Shown: positions 17,676 through 27,311 of the stretch, piece by piece
Position numbering within the stretch: position 1 is the first letter of the stretch
How the letters are laid out: every line of letters starts with the position of its first letter
Assembly: GCF_001428485.1 (NCBI RefSeq)
Contig: NZ_LMHS01000001.1
Location: 725,768-789,767 of the forward strand
Length of the DNA stretch: 64,000 nt
DNA from: Microbacterium sp. Root180
GTDB lineage: Bacteria > Actinomycetota > Actinomycetes > Actinomycetales > Microbacteriaceae
Reading direction: 5' to 3'
Notes under the pieces: model-generated
The model's input: the letters and a program-made list of their open reading frames with translations, nothing else
Database searches by the model: none
What the model was told of the DNA's origin: nothing
Made by a program: the position numbers and the translations under genes

Positions 17676-18539
17676 TCAGCGGCGGTCGGCGGCGAGACGG
17701 ACGAGGACGATGTTCCCGGACTCGTCGACCTCGGCCACCGACGGATGGGCTTTCACGAACTCGGAGAAGCTCTTGTGGCCGAGCGCCTTCTCCGAGAACG
17801 ACGGGTCGAGCCGCTTGACGAGGCTCTTCACGGCCGACGCATGCTGCCACTCCACGTCCTCCTTGTCGCTCTCGAGGCGCAGGGCGCGATCGAGGAGCGC
17901 CTCGGCCGGGTCTGCGCCCGACGTGCGAGCGCGACGGCGCGGAGGAGCGGCATCCTTCCGAGCCTCGGCCGGGGCCGCGACTCCCGGGAGAGCGTCGTAC
18001 GAGTCGAACTGGTCGCACGCGGCGGCGAGCGACTTCGCCGTGGAGCCCGCGACGCCCACGCCCACGACGAAGCGACCCAGGCGCTTGCAGCGCTGGGCGA
18101 GGGGGACGTAGTCGGAGTCGCCGGCCACGATCACCACGTGGGTCAGATCGGGCAGGCGGAACATGTCCTCCACGGCGTCGACGGCGAGGCGGATGTCGGC
18201 GCCGTTCTTGGCGTAGGCGGCCGCAGGGAACAGCTGCACGAGGTCGACGGCGCGCGCGACCAGCTGCGAGCGGTACACCGCGTTGACCGGCGACGACCAG
18301 TCGGCGTACGCACGCGTGAGCACGAGCGTGCCGAACGACGTGGCGTAGTCGATGATCGCGCCGACGTCGATCGTGGCAGCGGTCAGGCGCTCGGCGATCT
18401 CGGGATCCGAGGCAGCCGAGGTGATCTTCTGCCGGTCGCGCGCGTACGAGTTCTTGCCGTGGACGCGGTCGTACCAGGACATGACGATGTTGTCGAAGTC
18501 GAGGTAGACGGCCACGCGGGCGTTCTGCAGGTCGGGCAT
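17676..18539 (-). CDS. NYN-domain RNase-like protein with C-terminal LOTUS domain
   Basis: A 287-residue protein. Residues about 1-170 form a NYN (PIN-like) nuclease domain: VAVYLDFDNIVMSW carries the first acidic residues, and HVVIVAGDSDYVPLAQR the last conserved Asp cluster. After a charged Ala/Arg linker, residues about 210-285 match an OST-HTH/LOTUS RNA-binding module (SVAEVDESGNIVLVRLA at the end). NYN-LOTUS proteins are thought to cleave or bind structured RNA; the target is unknown. The ATG at 18539 is the family start, one base after the stop of the upstream oxidoreductase gene, so the two are co-transcribed. Confidence 0.85.
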   Translation of the reverse strand: MPDLQNARVAVYLDFDNIVMSWYDRVHGKNSYARDRQKITSAASDPEIAERLTAATIDVGAIIDYATSFGTLVLTRAYADWSSPVNAVYRSQLVARAVDLVQLFPAAAYAKNGADIRLAVDAVEDMFRLPDLTHVVIVAGDSDYVPLAQRCKRLGRFVVGVGVAGSTAKSLAAACDQFDSYDALPGVAAPAEARKDAAPPRRRARTSGADPAEALLDRALRLESDKEDVEWQHASAVKSLVKRLDPSFSEKALGHKSFSEFVKAHPSVAEVDESGNIVLVRLAADRR

Positions 18540-18540
18540 C

Positions 18541-19536
18541 TCACTCCTCCCCGGGGTAGCTGACGCCGACGAGCTGGCGGATCTCGTCGAGGGTGGACAT
18601 GATCGCGACCGTCTCGTCGATCGGCAGCACCACGCTGTCGGTGAGACCATCCGCCAGATACTGCTCCGCCGCGATCGCCTGATACTGCATGCCGCGCCCC
18701 TGGATGTCGGACGCGTACTCCTCGAGCACCGTGCCGTCGGCGTCCACGACGCGGAAGGACGTCGCGCTGTACCAGACGCGGTCGATGTCGATGCGGGCGT
18801 CGGTGCCGATGATGTGCGCGGTGTTGGGACCGGCGGCTCGGGATGCCGAGAGCGACGTGGACAGTGCGCCGGAGACATGCGACATCACGGTCGCGACCTC
18901 GGTGTCGGCGCCGGTGTCGCCCAGGCGGGCGGAGGCGGTGATCGCGAGCGGCTCGCCCAGGATGTCCCACGCGAACGAGATCGGGTACACGCCGAGGTCG
19001 AGCAGCGCGCCGCCGCCCAGCTCGAGGGCGTTGAGGCGATGGGCGGGGTCCGACGAGATGCGCTGCGTGTGATCGGCCAGGAGCGCGCGGATCTCGCCGA
19101 GCGCTCCCGAGGCCACGACCTCGCGGATGCGTGCCATGTGCGGCAGGTAGCGGGTCCACATCGCCTCCATGGCGAGCAGGCCGCGCTCGACGGCGACGTC
19201 GCGCACGGCGGCCGCTTCGTCGCCGGTGAGCGTGAAGGGCTTCTCCACCAGCACGTGCTTGCCGTGCTCGAGGGCGAGGATCGCCTGCTCGGCATGGAAG
19301 GGATGCGGGGTCGCGATGTAGACGATGTCGACGTCGGGGTCGGACACGAGAGCCTCGTATGAGCCGTGCGCGCGGGCCACGTCGAAGTCTGCGGCGAAGG
19401 CGCCCGCGGACTCGGCGCTGCGCGACCCGACGGCGACGAGGTCCAGGCCTGCGGTGCGCAGATCGGAGGCGAAGGCTCGGGCGATGCCGCCCGGGCCGAG
19501 GATGCCCCAGCGCAGGGCGGACGATGAAGCGGTCAT
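18541..19536 (-). CDS. Gfo/Idh/MocA family oxidoreductase
   Basis: A 331-residue NAD(P)-dependent sugar or inositol dehydrogenase-like enzyme. The Rossmann motif GILGPGGIARAFA opens the protein, and VEKPFTLTGDEA is the conserved EKP motif that includes the catalytic lysine. The C-terminal half is the usual alpha/beta substrate domain. The substrate is unknown; the nearby sugar transporters suggest a sugar, but the gene is transcribed separately. A TACGCT -10 six bases before the ATG indicates a leaderless mRNA. The next gene (NYN-LOTUS) begins one base after its stop. Confidence 0.88.
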   Translation of the reverse strand: MTASSSALRWGILGPGGIARAFASDLRTAGLDLVAVGSRSAESAGAFAADFDVARAHGSYEALVSDPDVDIVYIATPHPFHAEQAILALEHGKHVLVEKPFTLTGDEAAAVRDVAVERGLLAMEAMWTRYLPHMARIREVVASGALGEIRALLADHTQRISSDPAHRLNALELGGGALLDLGVYPISFAWDILGEPLAITASARLGDTGADTEVATVMSHVSGALSTSLSASRAAGPNTAHIIGTDARIDIDRVWYSATSFRVVDADGTVLEEYASDIQGRGMQYQAIAAEQYLADGLTDSVVLPIDETVAIMSTLDEIRQLVGVSYPGEE

Positions 19537-19542
19537 GTCCCG

Positions 19543-19548
19543 AGCGTA
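19543..19548 (-). promoter_or_regulatory. -10 element of the Gfo/Idh oxidoreductase gene
   Basis: TACGCT on the minus strand, six bases before the ATG at 19536. It diverges from the M20 peptidase promoter 25 bp away. Confidence 0.5.
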
Positions 19549-19573
19549 GCGACCGTCGCCGACCCCGTGCGCC

Positions 19574-19579
19574 TAGGCT
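19574..19579 (+). promoter_or_regulatory. -10 element of the M20 peptidase gene
   Basis: TAGGCT ends six bases before the GTG at 19586, which fits a leaderless mRNA. Confidence 0.5.
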
Positions 19580-19585
19580 CTGCAC

Positions 19586-20914
19586 GTGACTTCCCCCGTC
19601 GAGCGCTTCCGCGAGCTTCTGCGCATCCCGACCGTGTCGCACGCCGACGAGACCGAGATCGACTGGGCGGCGTTCGGCCGATTCCAGGAGACCCTCGAGC
19701 GGCTGTACCCCGCGCTGCACCGTTCGCTGGAGCGGGAGGTCGTGGACGGCCACTCGCTGCTGTTCCGCTGGCGGGGGGCCGCGGCATCCGATCCTCTCGT
19801 CCTCATGGCGCACATCGACGTCGTCCCGGTCGTCGAGTCCGAGTGGGACGGCGACCCGTTCGCCGCCGAGATCGTCGGCGAGGGAGCGGATGCCGCCATC
19901 CACGCCCGCGGCGCGATCGACGACAAGGGCGCGCTCGTCGCGATCGCCGAGGCCGTCGAGCAGCTCGCCGTCGAAGGGTTCGCCCCGGCCCGAGACGTGT
20001 ACCTCGCCTTCGGGCACAACGAGGAGACGGCGGGCGGCGGTGCCGGTGCGATCGTCGAGCTGCTGCGCACCCGCGGCATCCGTCCCGCCCTCGTGCTCGA
20101 CGAAGGTGGCGCCGTCGTGGACGGCGTGATCCCCGGCGTGACCGTGCCGACCGCGATGGTCGGGGTCGCCGAACGCGGCGTCATGACGCTGCTGCTGACG
20201 GCCCGCGACGGCGGCGGGCACGCCTCCACGCCGCCCTCGACGCCGGCGACCGCGCGCCTCGCGCGCGCGGTCGACCGGCTGCACCGGCATCCGTTCCCCA
20301 CCCGCCTCGCCCCGCCGGTGCGCGCGATGCTGTCGACCGTCGCCCCGCACGCGCCGCAGCCGCTGCGCTCGCTGCTGCGCAGCCTCGCCGTCACCGGACC
20401 GCTCGTGGCCGCGGTGCTCTCGCGCCTCGGTCCCGAGATGAACGCGACCGTGCGCACGACCGCCGTCGCCACCGAGCTGAGCGGCGCCCCGGGGGAGAAC
20501 GTGCTCGCCACGACGGCCCGGGCATCGATCAACATCCGCCTGCTCACGGGCGACACGGTCGCCGGCGCGACCGCGCGCGTGCGCCGGGTGATCGCCGATC
20601 CCGAGGTCGACATCGAGGTGCGGCACGGCTCCAACCCGTCGCCGGTGTCACCGTGGCACGGCGAGGCTTGGCGTCGCATCGCCACGACCGCCCGCGAGAC
20701 CCTCGGCGACGACGTCCTGGTGACGCCCTATCTTCAGCTCGGCGCGAGCGACAGCCGCTGGTTCACGGCGATCTCGGACCACGTGTACCGCTTCACGCCA
20801 TTCCATCTGACCCGCGCCGAACGCGACGCGCTGCACTCGCACAACGAGCGCATCCGCGTCGACGTCTGGCTGCGCGGGATCGGGTTCTACCGTGCGCTCG
20901 TCGCCGCGAGCTGA
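19586..20914 (+). CDS. M20 family metallopeptidase
   Basis: A 442-residue zinc-dependent carboxypeptidase or dipeptidase of the M20 family (PM20D1/CPS1-like). Zinc-site motifs are visible: LMAHIDVVP, HARGAIDDKGALVAI and FGHNEETAGG. The GGGHASTPPSTPATARLA dimerisation-domain motif follows, and a final His ligand lies near DHVYRFTPFHLT. It starts at a GTG seven bases after a -10 hexamer. Its 3' end overlaps the convergent sulfhydrylase gene by 28 bp. The substrate could be a peptide or an N-acyl amino acid; the sequence does not decide. Confidence 0.88.
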   Translation: MTSPVERFRELLRIPTVSHADETEIDWAAFGRFQETLERLYPALHRSLEREVVDGHSLLFRWRGAAASDPLVLMAHIDVVPVVESEWDGDPFAAEIVGEGADAAIHARGAIDDKGALVAIAEAVEQLAVEGFAPARDVYLAFGHNEETAGGGAGAIVELLRTRGIRPALVLDEGGAVVDGVIPGVTVPTAMVGVAERGVMTLLLTARDGGGHASTPPSTPATARLARAVDRLHRHPFPTRLAPPVRAMLSTVAPHAPQPLRSLLRSLAVTGPLVAAVLSRLGPEMNATVRTTAVATELSGAPGENVLATTARASINIRLLTGDTVAGATARVRRVIADPEVDIEVRHGSNPSPVSPWHGEAWRRIATTARETLGDDVLVTPYLQLGASDSRWFTAISDHVYRFTPFHLTRAERDALHSHNERIRVDVWLRGIGFYRALVAAS

Positions 20915-22236
20915 GGCTCCCCGGCGGGCACGCCCGCCAGCGCGCGGTCGAGGTCGGCGACGATGTCGCGCGCGTCCTCGAGTCCGATCGACAGGCGCAC
21001 GGTCGTCCACGAGATGCCGGCGTCGGCCAGCTGTGCGGGCGAGAGGTGGCTGTGGGTCATCGACGCGGGATGCGCCACGAGGCTGCGGGCGTCGCCGATG
21101 TTGGCCACGAGCTTCACGACCCGCATCCGTGCGATGAGGTCCTCGACGACGCGGAAGTCCGCTTCGACGTCCCCGGTGCCGTGAAGGTCGAACGCGAACA
21201 CCGAGCTGGCGCCGCGCGGCAGGTAGACCGCGGCGTTGGCATGCCACGGGCTCGACGCGAGTCCCGGGTGGTGCACGCGCGCGACGGCAGGATGCTCCTC
21301 GAGGAACCGCGCGACCTCGAGCGCGCTCGCCGAGTGACGGGCGATGCGCAGGTCGAGCGTCTCGAGCCCCTGGAGCAGCTGGAAGGCGTTGAACGCCGAC
21401 AGCGAGGGACCGAGGTCGTGGACGTACTTGGTCTTGACGAGCGCGATGTACGGGGAGCCGGTCTCGCCGTAGCGCTCGACGAGGCTCCCGTCCGGGACGC
21501 GCGGGTAGGTCTCGTTCAGCTGCGGCCAGCGCTGCGGCTCTGCCGTGAAGTCGAACGTGCCGAGGTCGACGATCACGCCGCCGAGCGACGTGCCGTGGCC
21601 GCCGAGGAACTTCGTCGCCGAGTGCACGGTGATGTCGGCTCCGAGGTCCTTCACGCGCTGCAGGTAGGGGGTGGCCACGGTGGCGTCGATGACGAGCGGA
21701 ACGCCGGCGCGGTGGGCGAGGTCGGCGACGGCGCGCACGTCGAGCACCTGCGCGATGGGGTTGGTGATGGACTCCGCGAAGAACGCGCGGGTGGTGGGGC
21801 GCACGGCGGCGGCCCAGGCATCCGGGTCGTCCTGGTCGACGAAGCTGACCTCGATGCCCCAGTCCGCGAACGTGTCCTGGAGCAGGTCGACGGTGCCGCC
21901 GTAGAGCTGGCGGGCGGCGACGATGTGCTCGCCCTGCTTCGCGAGCGCGAGGAGGGCGAGCGCGACGGCCGCCTGTCCCGAGGCGACGCCCGCCGCCGCG
22001 ATGCCGCCTTCGAGCTCGGTCACCCGCTTCTCGAACACCAGCACGGTGGGATTGGCGGCACGACTGTAGATGTTGCCGTCGCGGCGCAGCGCGAACAGGT
22101 CGCGCGCGTCGCTGAGCGAGCGGAACTCGAAGGCGTTCGACTGGTGGATCGACGGGACCGCGGTGTTCTCGGCGATGCCCGACTCGAACCCCGCCTGCAC
22201 CTGTGCGGTCGCGAAGGAGCGCGGAGCTTCAGACAT
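20887..22236 (-). CDS. metY: O-acetylhomoserine sulfhydrylase-type PLP enzyme
   Basis: A 449-residue Cys/Met-metabolism PLP enzyme. The cofactor lysine lies in VHSATKFLGGHGTSLGG, and YSRAANPTVLVFEKRVTELEGG and GQAAVALALLAL are typical of O-acetylhomoserine aminocarboxypropyltransferases. It would make homocysteine (or methionine) from O-acetylhomoserine and sulfide (or methanethiol). The ATG at 22236 is used rather than one three codons upstream, because a GACAAT -10 lies seven bases before it and the product then matches the family start. Its end overlaps the M20 gene tail-to-tail. Cystathionine gamma-synthase activity cannot be excluded. Confidence 0.85.
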   Translation of the reverse strand: MSEAPRSFATAQVQAGFESGIAENTAVPSIHQSNAFEFRSLSDARDLFALRRDGNIYSRAANPTVLVFEKRVTELEGGIAAAGVASGQAAVALALLALAKQGEHIVAARQLYGGTVDLLQDTFADWGIEVSFVDQDDPDAWAAAVRPTTRAFFAESITNPIAQVLDVRAVADLAHRAGVPLVIDATVATPYLQRVKDLGADITVHSATKFLGGHGTSLGGVIVDLGTFDFTAEPQRWPQLNETYPRVPDGSLVERYGETGSPYIALVKTKYVHDLGPSLSAFNAFQLLQGLETLDLRIARHSASALEVARFLEEHPAVARVHHPGLASSPWHANAAVYLPRGASSVFAFDLHGTGDVEADFRVVEDLIARMRVVKLVANIGDARSLVAHPASMTHSHLSPAQLADAGISWTTVRLSIGLEDARDIVADLDRALAGVPAGEPQLAATSAR

Positions 22237-22336
22237 GCCCCCCATTGTCGGCGGCGGAGGCCTCGGCCCGCGCGCCGTGTGTCGTACTGTTGCGCGCGCT
22301 CGGCGGGCACGCGGCGCACCTGCGCCCCGGGAGTCG

Positions 22337-23278
22337 CTACGGGACGAGGGTGATCTTGCCGTCGGTTCCGCGTTCGACCAGGCGGTGGGCCTCGGCGGCG
22401 TCGGCGAGCGGAACCTGCGGCCCGATCTCGACCGCGAACCGCCCGGCGGCGATGAGCGCCAGCGAAACGGGCGCGGCCTCGTCGCGCCAGGCGAGCTGCT
22501 GAGGCGTCAGAGGGGCGGGGGAACCGCCCGAGAAGGCGCGGATGCCGAGGCTCGCGGCATCCCGTCCCCTCACCAGGGTCGCGATGCGGCTCCGGTCGGC
22601 GACGAGCTCGACCGAGACGTCCAGCGCCTCGTCGGTGCCGGCCGCGTCGAGCGCGACCGTCACGCCGTTCGGTGCGAGCTCCCGCACGCGATCGGCGAGG
22701 CCATCGCCATAGTGCACGGGGATCGCGCCCAGCGCCCGCACCGTCTCGGCGCGACGCCCGGACGTCGTGGCGATCACGGTCGCGCCCCACAGCACGGCGA
22801 ATTGGATCGCGGCCTGGCCGACGGCTCCGGATCCGGCGTGGAGCAGGAGCGTGTCGTGCGGTCCGACCGCAAGCGAGCGCAGGGTCTGGTACGCGGTGCC
22901 GACCGGGATGCCGAGCGCGGCGCCCTGCGCGGCGGAGACGTGTGCGGGACGACTGTGGACCCGTGCGACGTCGACCACGACATCGGTCGCGTAGGCGCCC
23001 CGCGCACCCGAGAACACGACCGCGTCCCCGGCCCGGAACCCGTCCACGCCCTCGCCGACCGAGGTCACGATGCCGGCGCCGTCGGATCCGACCCGCCGCA
23101 CGTCGTCGATCGGTCCGGAGGGACGCGCACCCGACCGCAGCTTCGCGTCGATGGGGTTCACCCCCGCTGCTTCGACCCGGATCGCGAGCTGACCGGCGCC
23201 GGGCGCGGGGGCTGTGATCTCGATGGGGTGCAGGACCTCGGGTCCGCCGAACTCGGTGTATCCGATCGCAGTGGCCAT
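22337..23278 (-). CDS. Quinone-oxidoreductase-like zinc-independent MDR enzyme
   Basis: A 313-residue NADP-dependent medium-chain dehydrogenase/reductase. The N-terminal GroES-like domain carries VEAAGVNPIDAKLRSG, and the Rossmann domain shows LLHAGSGAVGQAAIQFAV, in place of the usual GxxGxxG motif. No structural-zinc cysteines are present, as in quinone oxidoreductase (QOR) proteins. The substrate is unknown. A ribosome-binding site (gaggagg) is 11 bases before the ATG. It is 29 bp downstream of hrpA on the same strand and may be co-transcribed with it. Confidence 0.85.
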   Translation of the reverse strand: MATAIGYTEFGGPEVLHPIEITAPAPGAGQLAIRVEAAGVNPIDAKLRSGARPSGPIDDVRRVGSDGAGIVTSVGEGVDGFRAGDAVVFSGARGAYATDVVVDVARVHSRPAHVSAAQGAALGIPVGTAYQTLRSLAVGPHDTLLLHAGSGAVGQAAIQFAVLWGATVIATTSGRRAETVRALGAIPVHYGDGLADRVRELAPNGVTVALDAAGTDEALDVSVELVADRSRIATLVRGRDAASLGIRAFSGGSPAPLTPQQLAWRDEAAPVSLALIAAGRFAVEIGPQVPLADAAEAHRLVERGTDGKITLVP

Positions 23279-23307
23279 GGCAGGGGCAACCTCCTCGCCG
23301 TCGGGCG

Positions 23308-26300
23308 CTATTCCCGCAGCGACTTCTGGATCCGCTGCAGCGAGACCGGCTCTGCGGTTCCCAGCTGCTGCGCGAACAGGCTCACGCGGTACTCCTCGAG
23401 CAGCCAGCGCGCGTGCACCAGCGCGGGGGGCGCGTCCGGTGCGGGGGGCGCCGTGCCGCCGGCGTCGGCGAAGGCGATCGCCGCCCGCTCGAACTCGGTC
23501 ATGCGCTGCCGGTCGCGTCCCGGGTTGTCCGGCAGCGCGCGCACCCGCTCGAGCGCCCCGCGCAGGTAGCGCGGCAGGTGGACCAGCCGTGCCGTGCCCG
23601 TGCGCGACACGAAGCCGGGGAACACGAGACCCGACAGCTGTCCCTTGACGTCGTTGAGCGTGCCCAGCAGCGTCAGCGAGTTCTGCTCGCGCACGGCGCG
23701 CTCGACGTCGCGCGAGGCCGTGAGGATGCGGGCGCTCAGCGACACCGTCTGGAAGAGCTCGTCGACCACGACCGCCGACAGGGCATCGCGGACGGCGTCG
23801 AACTCCGCGCGCGTGCGGACGGTGCCTTCGGTGGTCGTGCGCTCGACCACGGCGTCGGCGACGGCGACGCGCGCGTCCTCGACGAGGGCCTTGGCGGAGG
23901 AGTAGGGGGATGCCGCGAGTGCGAGCTTCTCGGGGGAGGTGAGGTGATCGAGCACATAGGCGGTCGGCGACGGCACGGCGAGGAGCAGCAGGCGACGCAC
24001 GCCGGCGCGCGTGGCCTGCGCCGCCGCCTCGGGCGTGGACTCGATCCGCAGGGCGACGCTCGATCCCTCGTCGACGATCGCCGGGTAGCCCCGGACGACG
24101 CCGCCGGCCACCTTCGTGTCGACGACGTCGGGGAGGTCGCCGACCGTCCACTCGGTGAGACCCGTGCGCTCGGCGAAGGCGCTGCCCGCCGCGGCGGTGG
24201 CGCCCGCCGCGGCGGCTCCGGGGCCGGGAGCCGGGGCCTCTCGTGCGGGGGTTCGTGCGAGCGACCGCGCGACCGAGTCCCGGGCGCGGCCGGCGAGCCG
24301 ATCCTGCAGTGCGGCGAGGTCGCGATCCGCGCCGACGGCCCGACCACGCTCGTCGACGGCGCGGAACGACACGAGCAGGTGCCCGGGCACGCGCTCCATC
24401 TCGAAGTCGTCAGCGGTGACGGGCTGGTTCGCGACCCGCTGGATGCGCGCGGCGAGCGCCTCGCGCAGCCCCGAGGACGGAAGGCCCGCGTTCGCCTCAG
24501 GGCCTTGCCCGGCGATCTCGCCCGCGAACGTCGACGCCCAGTCGGCCGCCGGCACGACGTGTCGCCGGATCGACTTGGGCAGCGATCGCAGCAGAGCCGT
24601 GATGAGCTCGTCGCGCATTCCGGGGACCTGCCAGTCGAACCCGTCGGGTCGCAGCTGGGCGAGCAGCGCGAGCGGCACGACGGCCGTGACGCCGTCGTCG
24701 GGTGCGCCGGGCTCGAAGCGGTAGGCGAGCGAGAGCACCTGGTCGCCCTGCTGCCAGCGGGCCGGGAAGTCGCGCTCGTCGCCGCGCGAGGCCTCGTCGA
24801 CGAGATCGGACTCGGTCATGTCGAGCAGGCGCGGCGTGCGCTCGGCCGCGCCCTGCCACCAGGCCTCGAACGAGCGCACGTCGTACACGTCGCCGGGGAT
24901 GCGCGCGTCGTAGAACCGGTACACCGCCTCGTCGCCCACGAGGATGTCGCGGCGGCGCTCGCGCTCCTCGATCTTCTCGAGTCGCCGGCGCAGTTCGAGG
25001 TTGCGTCGTTCGAACGCCGTCAGCCGCTTGTCGAGGGCCGAGGCATCCCATTCCCCCTCCACCAGCGCGTGCCGCAGGAACAGCTCGCGCGCGAACGGCC
25101 GGTCGAAGCGGGCCAGCTGCACGCGGCGCCGCGGGATGATCTCGACGCCGAAGAGGGTCACCTTCTCGTAGGCGGATGCCGCGCCCGCCGCCTTCGACCA
25201 GTGCGGCTCGCTCAGCCGGCGCTTGGCGAGGTCGCCGGCGAGGGGCTCCGCCCATTCCGGGTCGATCGCGGCCACCGTGCGGGCGAAGAGGCGCGACGTC
25301 TCGACCACCTCGGCGGCCATGACGGCCGTCGGTCGCTGCTTGCGGAGCCCGGAGCCGGGGAAGATCGCGAAGCGCGTGCCTCGGGCGCCGAGGTACTCCG
25401 CCGAGCGGCGCTCGGCGGAGCGGTCGGGCTTGCCGCCGCGCGCGGACGCCCTGGCGGTCGAACGGTCGTCGAGGATGCCGAGCTGCGACAGCAGTCCGGA
25501 CAGGATCGCCCGGTGGATGTCGTCGGGATCCGCGGTCGTCGCGGCGGGCTTGCGCGAGGCGCCGAGCAGTGCGCTGAGCTGGCGGTGGACGTCGGCCCAT
25601 TCGCGCACGCGGACGTAGTTGAGATGCTCCTGGCGGCACAGCCGGCGGAACGCGCTGGAGCCGAGTTCGGCCTGCTTCTCCTGGAGGTGGTTCCACAGAT
25701 TGAGCAGGCTCAGGAAGTCGCTCGTCGGGTCGGTGAACCGGGCGTGGAGGCGGTCGGCCTCCTCGCGGCGCTCCTCGGGTCGCTCTCGAACGTCCTGGAT
25801 GGAGAGCCCGGCGACGATCGCGAGCACGTCGCCGAGCACGCCGGTCTGGCGCGCCGCGATCAGCATGCGCGCGAAGCGCGGATCGATCGGCAGCCGGGCG
25901 ATCTCGCGGCCGAGGTCGGTAAGGGTCGGTGCGTCGTCGCGGCCGCGCGCCCGCACGGCGCCGAGCTCGATGAGGAGGTCGAGCGCGGCCCGCACGCCGC
26001 GCGAGTCCGGCGGGGTGAGGAACGGGAACGACGAGATGTCGCCGAAGCCCAGCGACAGCATCTGCAGGATCACCGACGCCAGACTGGTGCGCAGGATCTC
26101 GGGCTCGGTGAACTCGTCGCGGCTCGTGAAGTCGTCTTCGGCGTACAGGCGGATCGCGATGCCGGGGCTCGTTCGTCCGGCACGCCCGGACCGCTGCTGC
26201 GCGGAGGCCTGCGAGATCGCCTCGATGGGGAGCCGCTGGATCTTGCTGCGATTGCTGTAGCGCGAGATCCGCGCCGTGCCGGTGTCGACGACGTACCGGA

Positions 26301-27225
26301 TGCCGGGCACGGTGAGGCTGGTCTCGGCGACGTTCGTCGCCAGGATGACGCGGCGGCGCACGCCCGCGATCGCCGAGCGCTCGAAGACGCGGTGCTGCTC
26401 GGCGGAGCTCAAGCGTCCGTAGAGGGGCAGGACCTCCGTCGGCGCGGCATCCTTCCCGTACATTCCGCGAACGGCATCCATCGCGTCGCGGATCTCCGCC
26501 TCGCCGGGGAGGAAGACGAGCACGTCGCCTGCCGGCTCGCGATCGAGCTCGCGCAGCGCCGTCGTGATGCCGTCGACGTCGTCGCTCTCGACGACGTCGC
26601 CGCCCTTCGCCGGGCGGGTGCCGGGCCGGTATCGCACCTCGACCGGGTAGGTGCGACCCGAGACCTCGATGATCGGGGCGGGGTTGCCGTCGCGATCGGC
26701 GAAATGCCGCGCGAAGCTCTCGGGGTCGATCGTGGCACTGGTGACGATGACCTTCAGGTCGGGGCGCTGCGGCAGGATGCGGGTGAGGTAGCCGATGAGG
26801 AAGTCGACGTTGAGCGAACGCTCGTGAGCCTCGTCGACGATGATCGTGTCGTAGCGGCGCAGCTGTCGATCGCGGTGGATCTCGTTGAGCAGGATGCCGT
26901 CGGTCATGAGCGCGATGCGGGTGTCTTCGGTCACCTTGTCGGTGAAGCGCACCTTGTAGCCGACGGTCGTGCCGAGCGGCACCTGCAGCTCCTCGGCGAC
27001 GCGCTCCGCTATGGTGCGCGCGGCGATCCGGCGCGGCTGCGTGTGCGCGATGCGTGTGCGGCCCAGCTCGAGGCAGATCTTCGGCAGCTGCGTGGTCTTG
27101 CCCGATCCGGTCGCCCCGGCGACGATCACGACCTGGTTGTCGCGGATCGCGCGCGCGATCTCGTCCCGCGCGGCACTGACGGGCAGCTCCGGGGGATAGG
27201 AGATCACGGGTTCGGGCGCGGACAT
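23308..27225 (-). CDS. hrpA: DEAH-box ATP-dependent RNA helicase HrpA
   Basis: A 1305-residue helicase, close to the roughly 1300 of E. coli HrpA. Motif I GATGSGKTTQ, motif II DEAHER, motif III SAT and motif VI QRSGRAGR are in order within the first 400 residues. The helicase-associated and OB domains follow, and the C-terminal half is the DUF3418 region found in HrpA. It unwinds RNA or ribonucleoprotein; in E. coli it has been linked to rescue of stalled ribosomes and to mRNA processing. The ATG at 27225 is chosen for its ggaggg ribosome-binding site and the TACGAT -10 eight bases upstream. The frame is open 87 bp further, but that is repeat-flanking DNA. Confidence 0.93.
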   Translation of the reverse strand: MSAPEPVISYPPELPVSAARDEIARAIRDNQVVIVAGATGSGKTTQLPKICLELGRTRIAHTQPRRIAARTIAERVAEELQVPLGTTVGYKVRFTDKVTEDTRIALMTDGILLNEIHRDRQLRRYDTIIVDEAHERSLNVDFLIGYLTRILPQRPDLKVIVTSATIDPESFARHFADRDGNPAPIIEVSGRTYPVEVRYRPGTRPAKGGDVVESDDVDGITTALRELDREPAGDVLVFLPGEAEIRDAMDAVRGMYGKDAAPTEVLPLYGRLSSAEQHRVFERSAIAGVRRRVILATNVAETSLTVPGIRYVVDTGTARISRYSNRSKIQRLPIEAISQASAQQRSGRAGRTSPGIAIRLYAEDDFTSRDEFTEPEILRTSLASVILQMLSLGFGDISSFPFLTPPDSRGVRAALDLLIELGAVRARGRDDAPTLTDLGREIARLPIDPRFARMLIAARQTGVLGDVLAIVAGLSIQDVRERPEERREEADRLHARFTDPTSDFLSLLNLWNHLQEKQAELGSSAFRRLCRQEHLNYVRVREWADVHRQLSALLGASRKPAATTADPDDIHRAILSGLLSQLGILDDRSTARASARGGKPDRSAERRSAEYLGARGTRFAIFPGSGLRKQRPTAVMAAEVVETSRLFARTVAAIDPEWAEPLAGDLAKRRLSEPHWSKAAGAASAYEKVTLFGVEIIPRRRVQLARFDRPFARELFLRHALVEGEWDASALDKRLTAFERRNLELRRRLEKIEERERRRDILVGDEAVYRFYDARIPGDVYDVRSFEAWWQGAAERTPRLLDMTESDLVDEASRGDERDFPARWQQGDQVLSLAYRFEPGAPDDGVTAVVPLALLAQLRPDGFDWQVPGMRDELITALLRSLPKSIRRHVVPAADWASTFAGEIAGQGPEANAGLPSSGLREALAARIQRVANQPVTADDFEMERVPGHLLVSFRAVDERGRAVGADRDLAALQDRLAGRARDSVARSLARTPAREAPAPGPGAAAAGATAAAGSAFAERTGLTEWTVGDLPDVVDTKVAGGVVRGYPAIVDEGSSVALRIESTPEAAAQATRAGVRRLLLLAVPSPTAYVLDHLTSPEKLALAASPYSSAKALVEDARVAVADAVVERTTTEGTVRTRAEFDAVRDALSAVVVDELFQTVSLSARILTASRDVERAVREQNSLTLLGTLNDVKGQLSGLVFPGFVSRTGTARLVHLPRYLRGALERVRALPDNPGRDRQRMTEFERAAIAFADAGGTAPPAPDAPPALVHARWLLEEYRVSLFAQQLGTAEPVSLQRIQKSLRE

Positions 27226-27233
27226 AGCCCTCC

Positions 27234-27239
27234 ATCGTA
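27234..27239 (-). promoter_or_regulatory. -10 element of hrpA
   Basis: TACGAT on the minus strand, eight bases before the ATG at 27225. A ggaggg sits between them, so either leaderless or very short-leader initiation is possible. Confidence 0.45.
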
Positions 27240-27311
27240 TGACGGCCCGCCGTCGCGGGTCGCGTCGCCGCAGCCGGTCGTCATCGAACGCTCGTCCTGC
27301 CCGTTCTTGCA

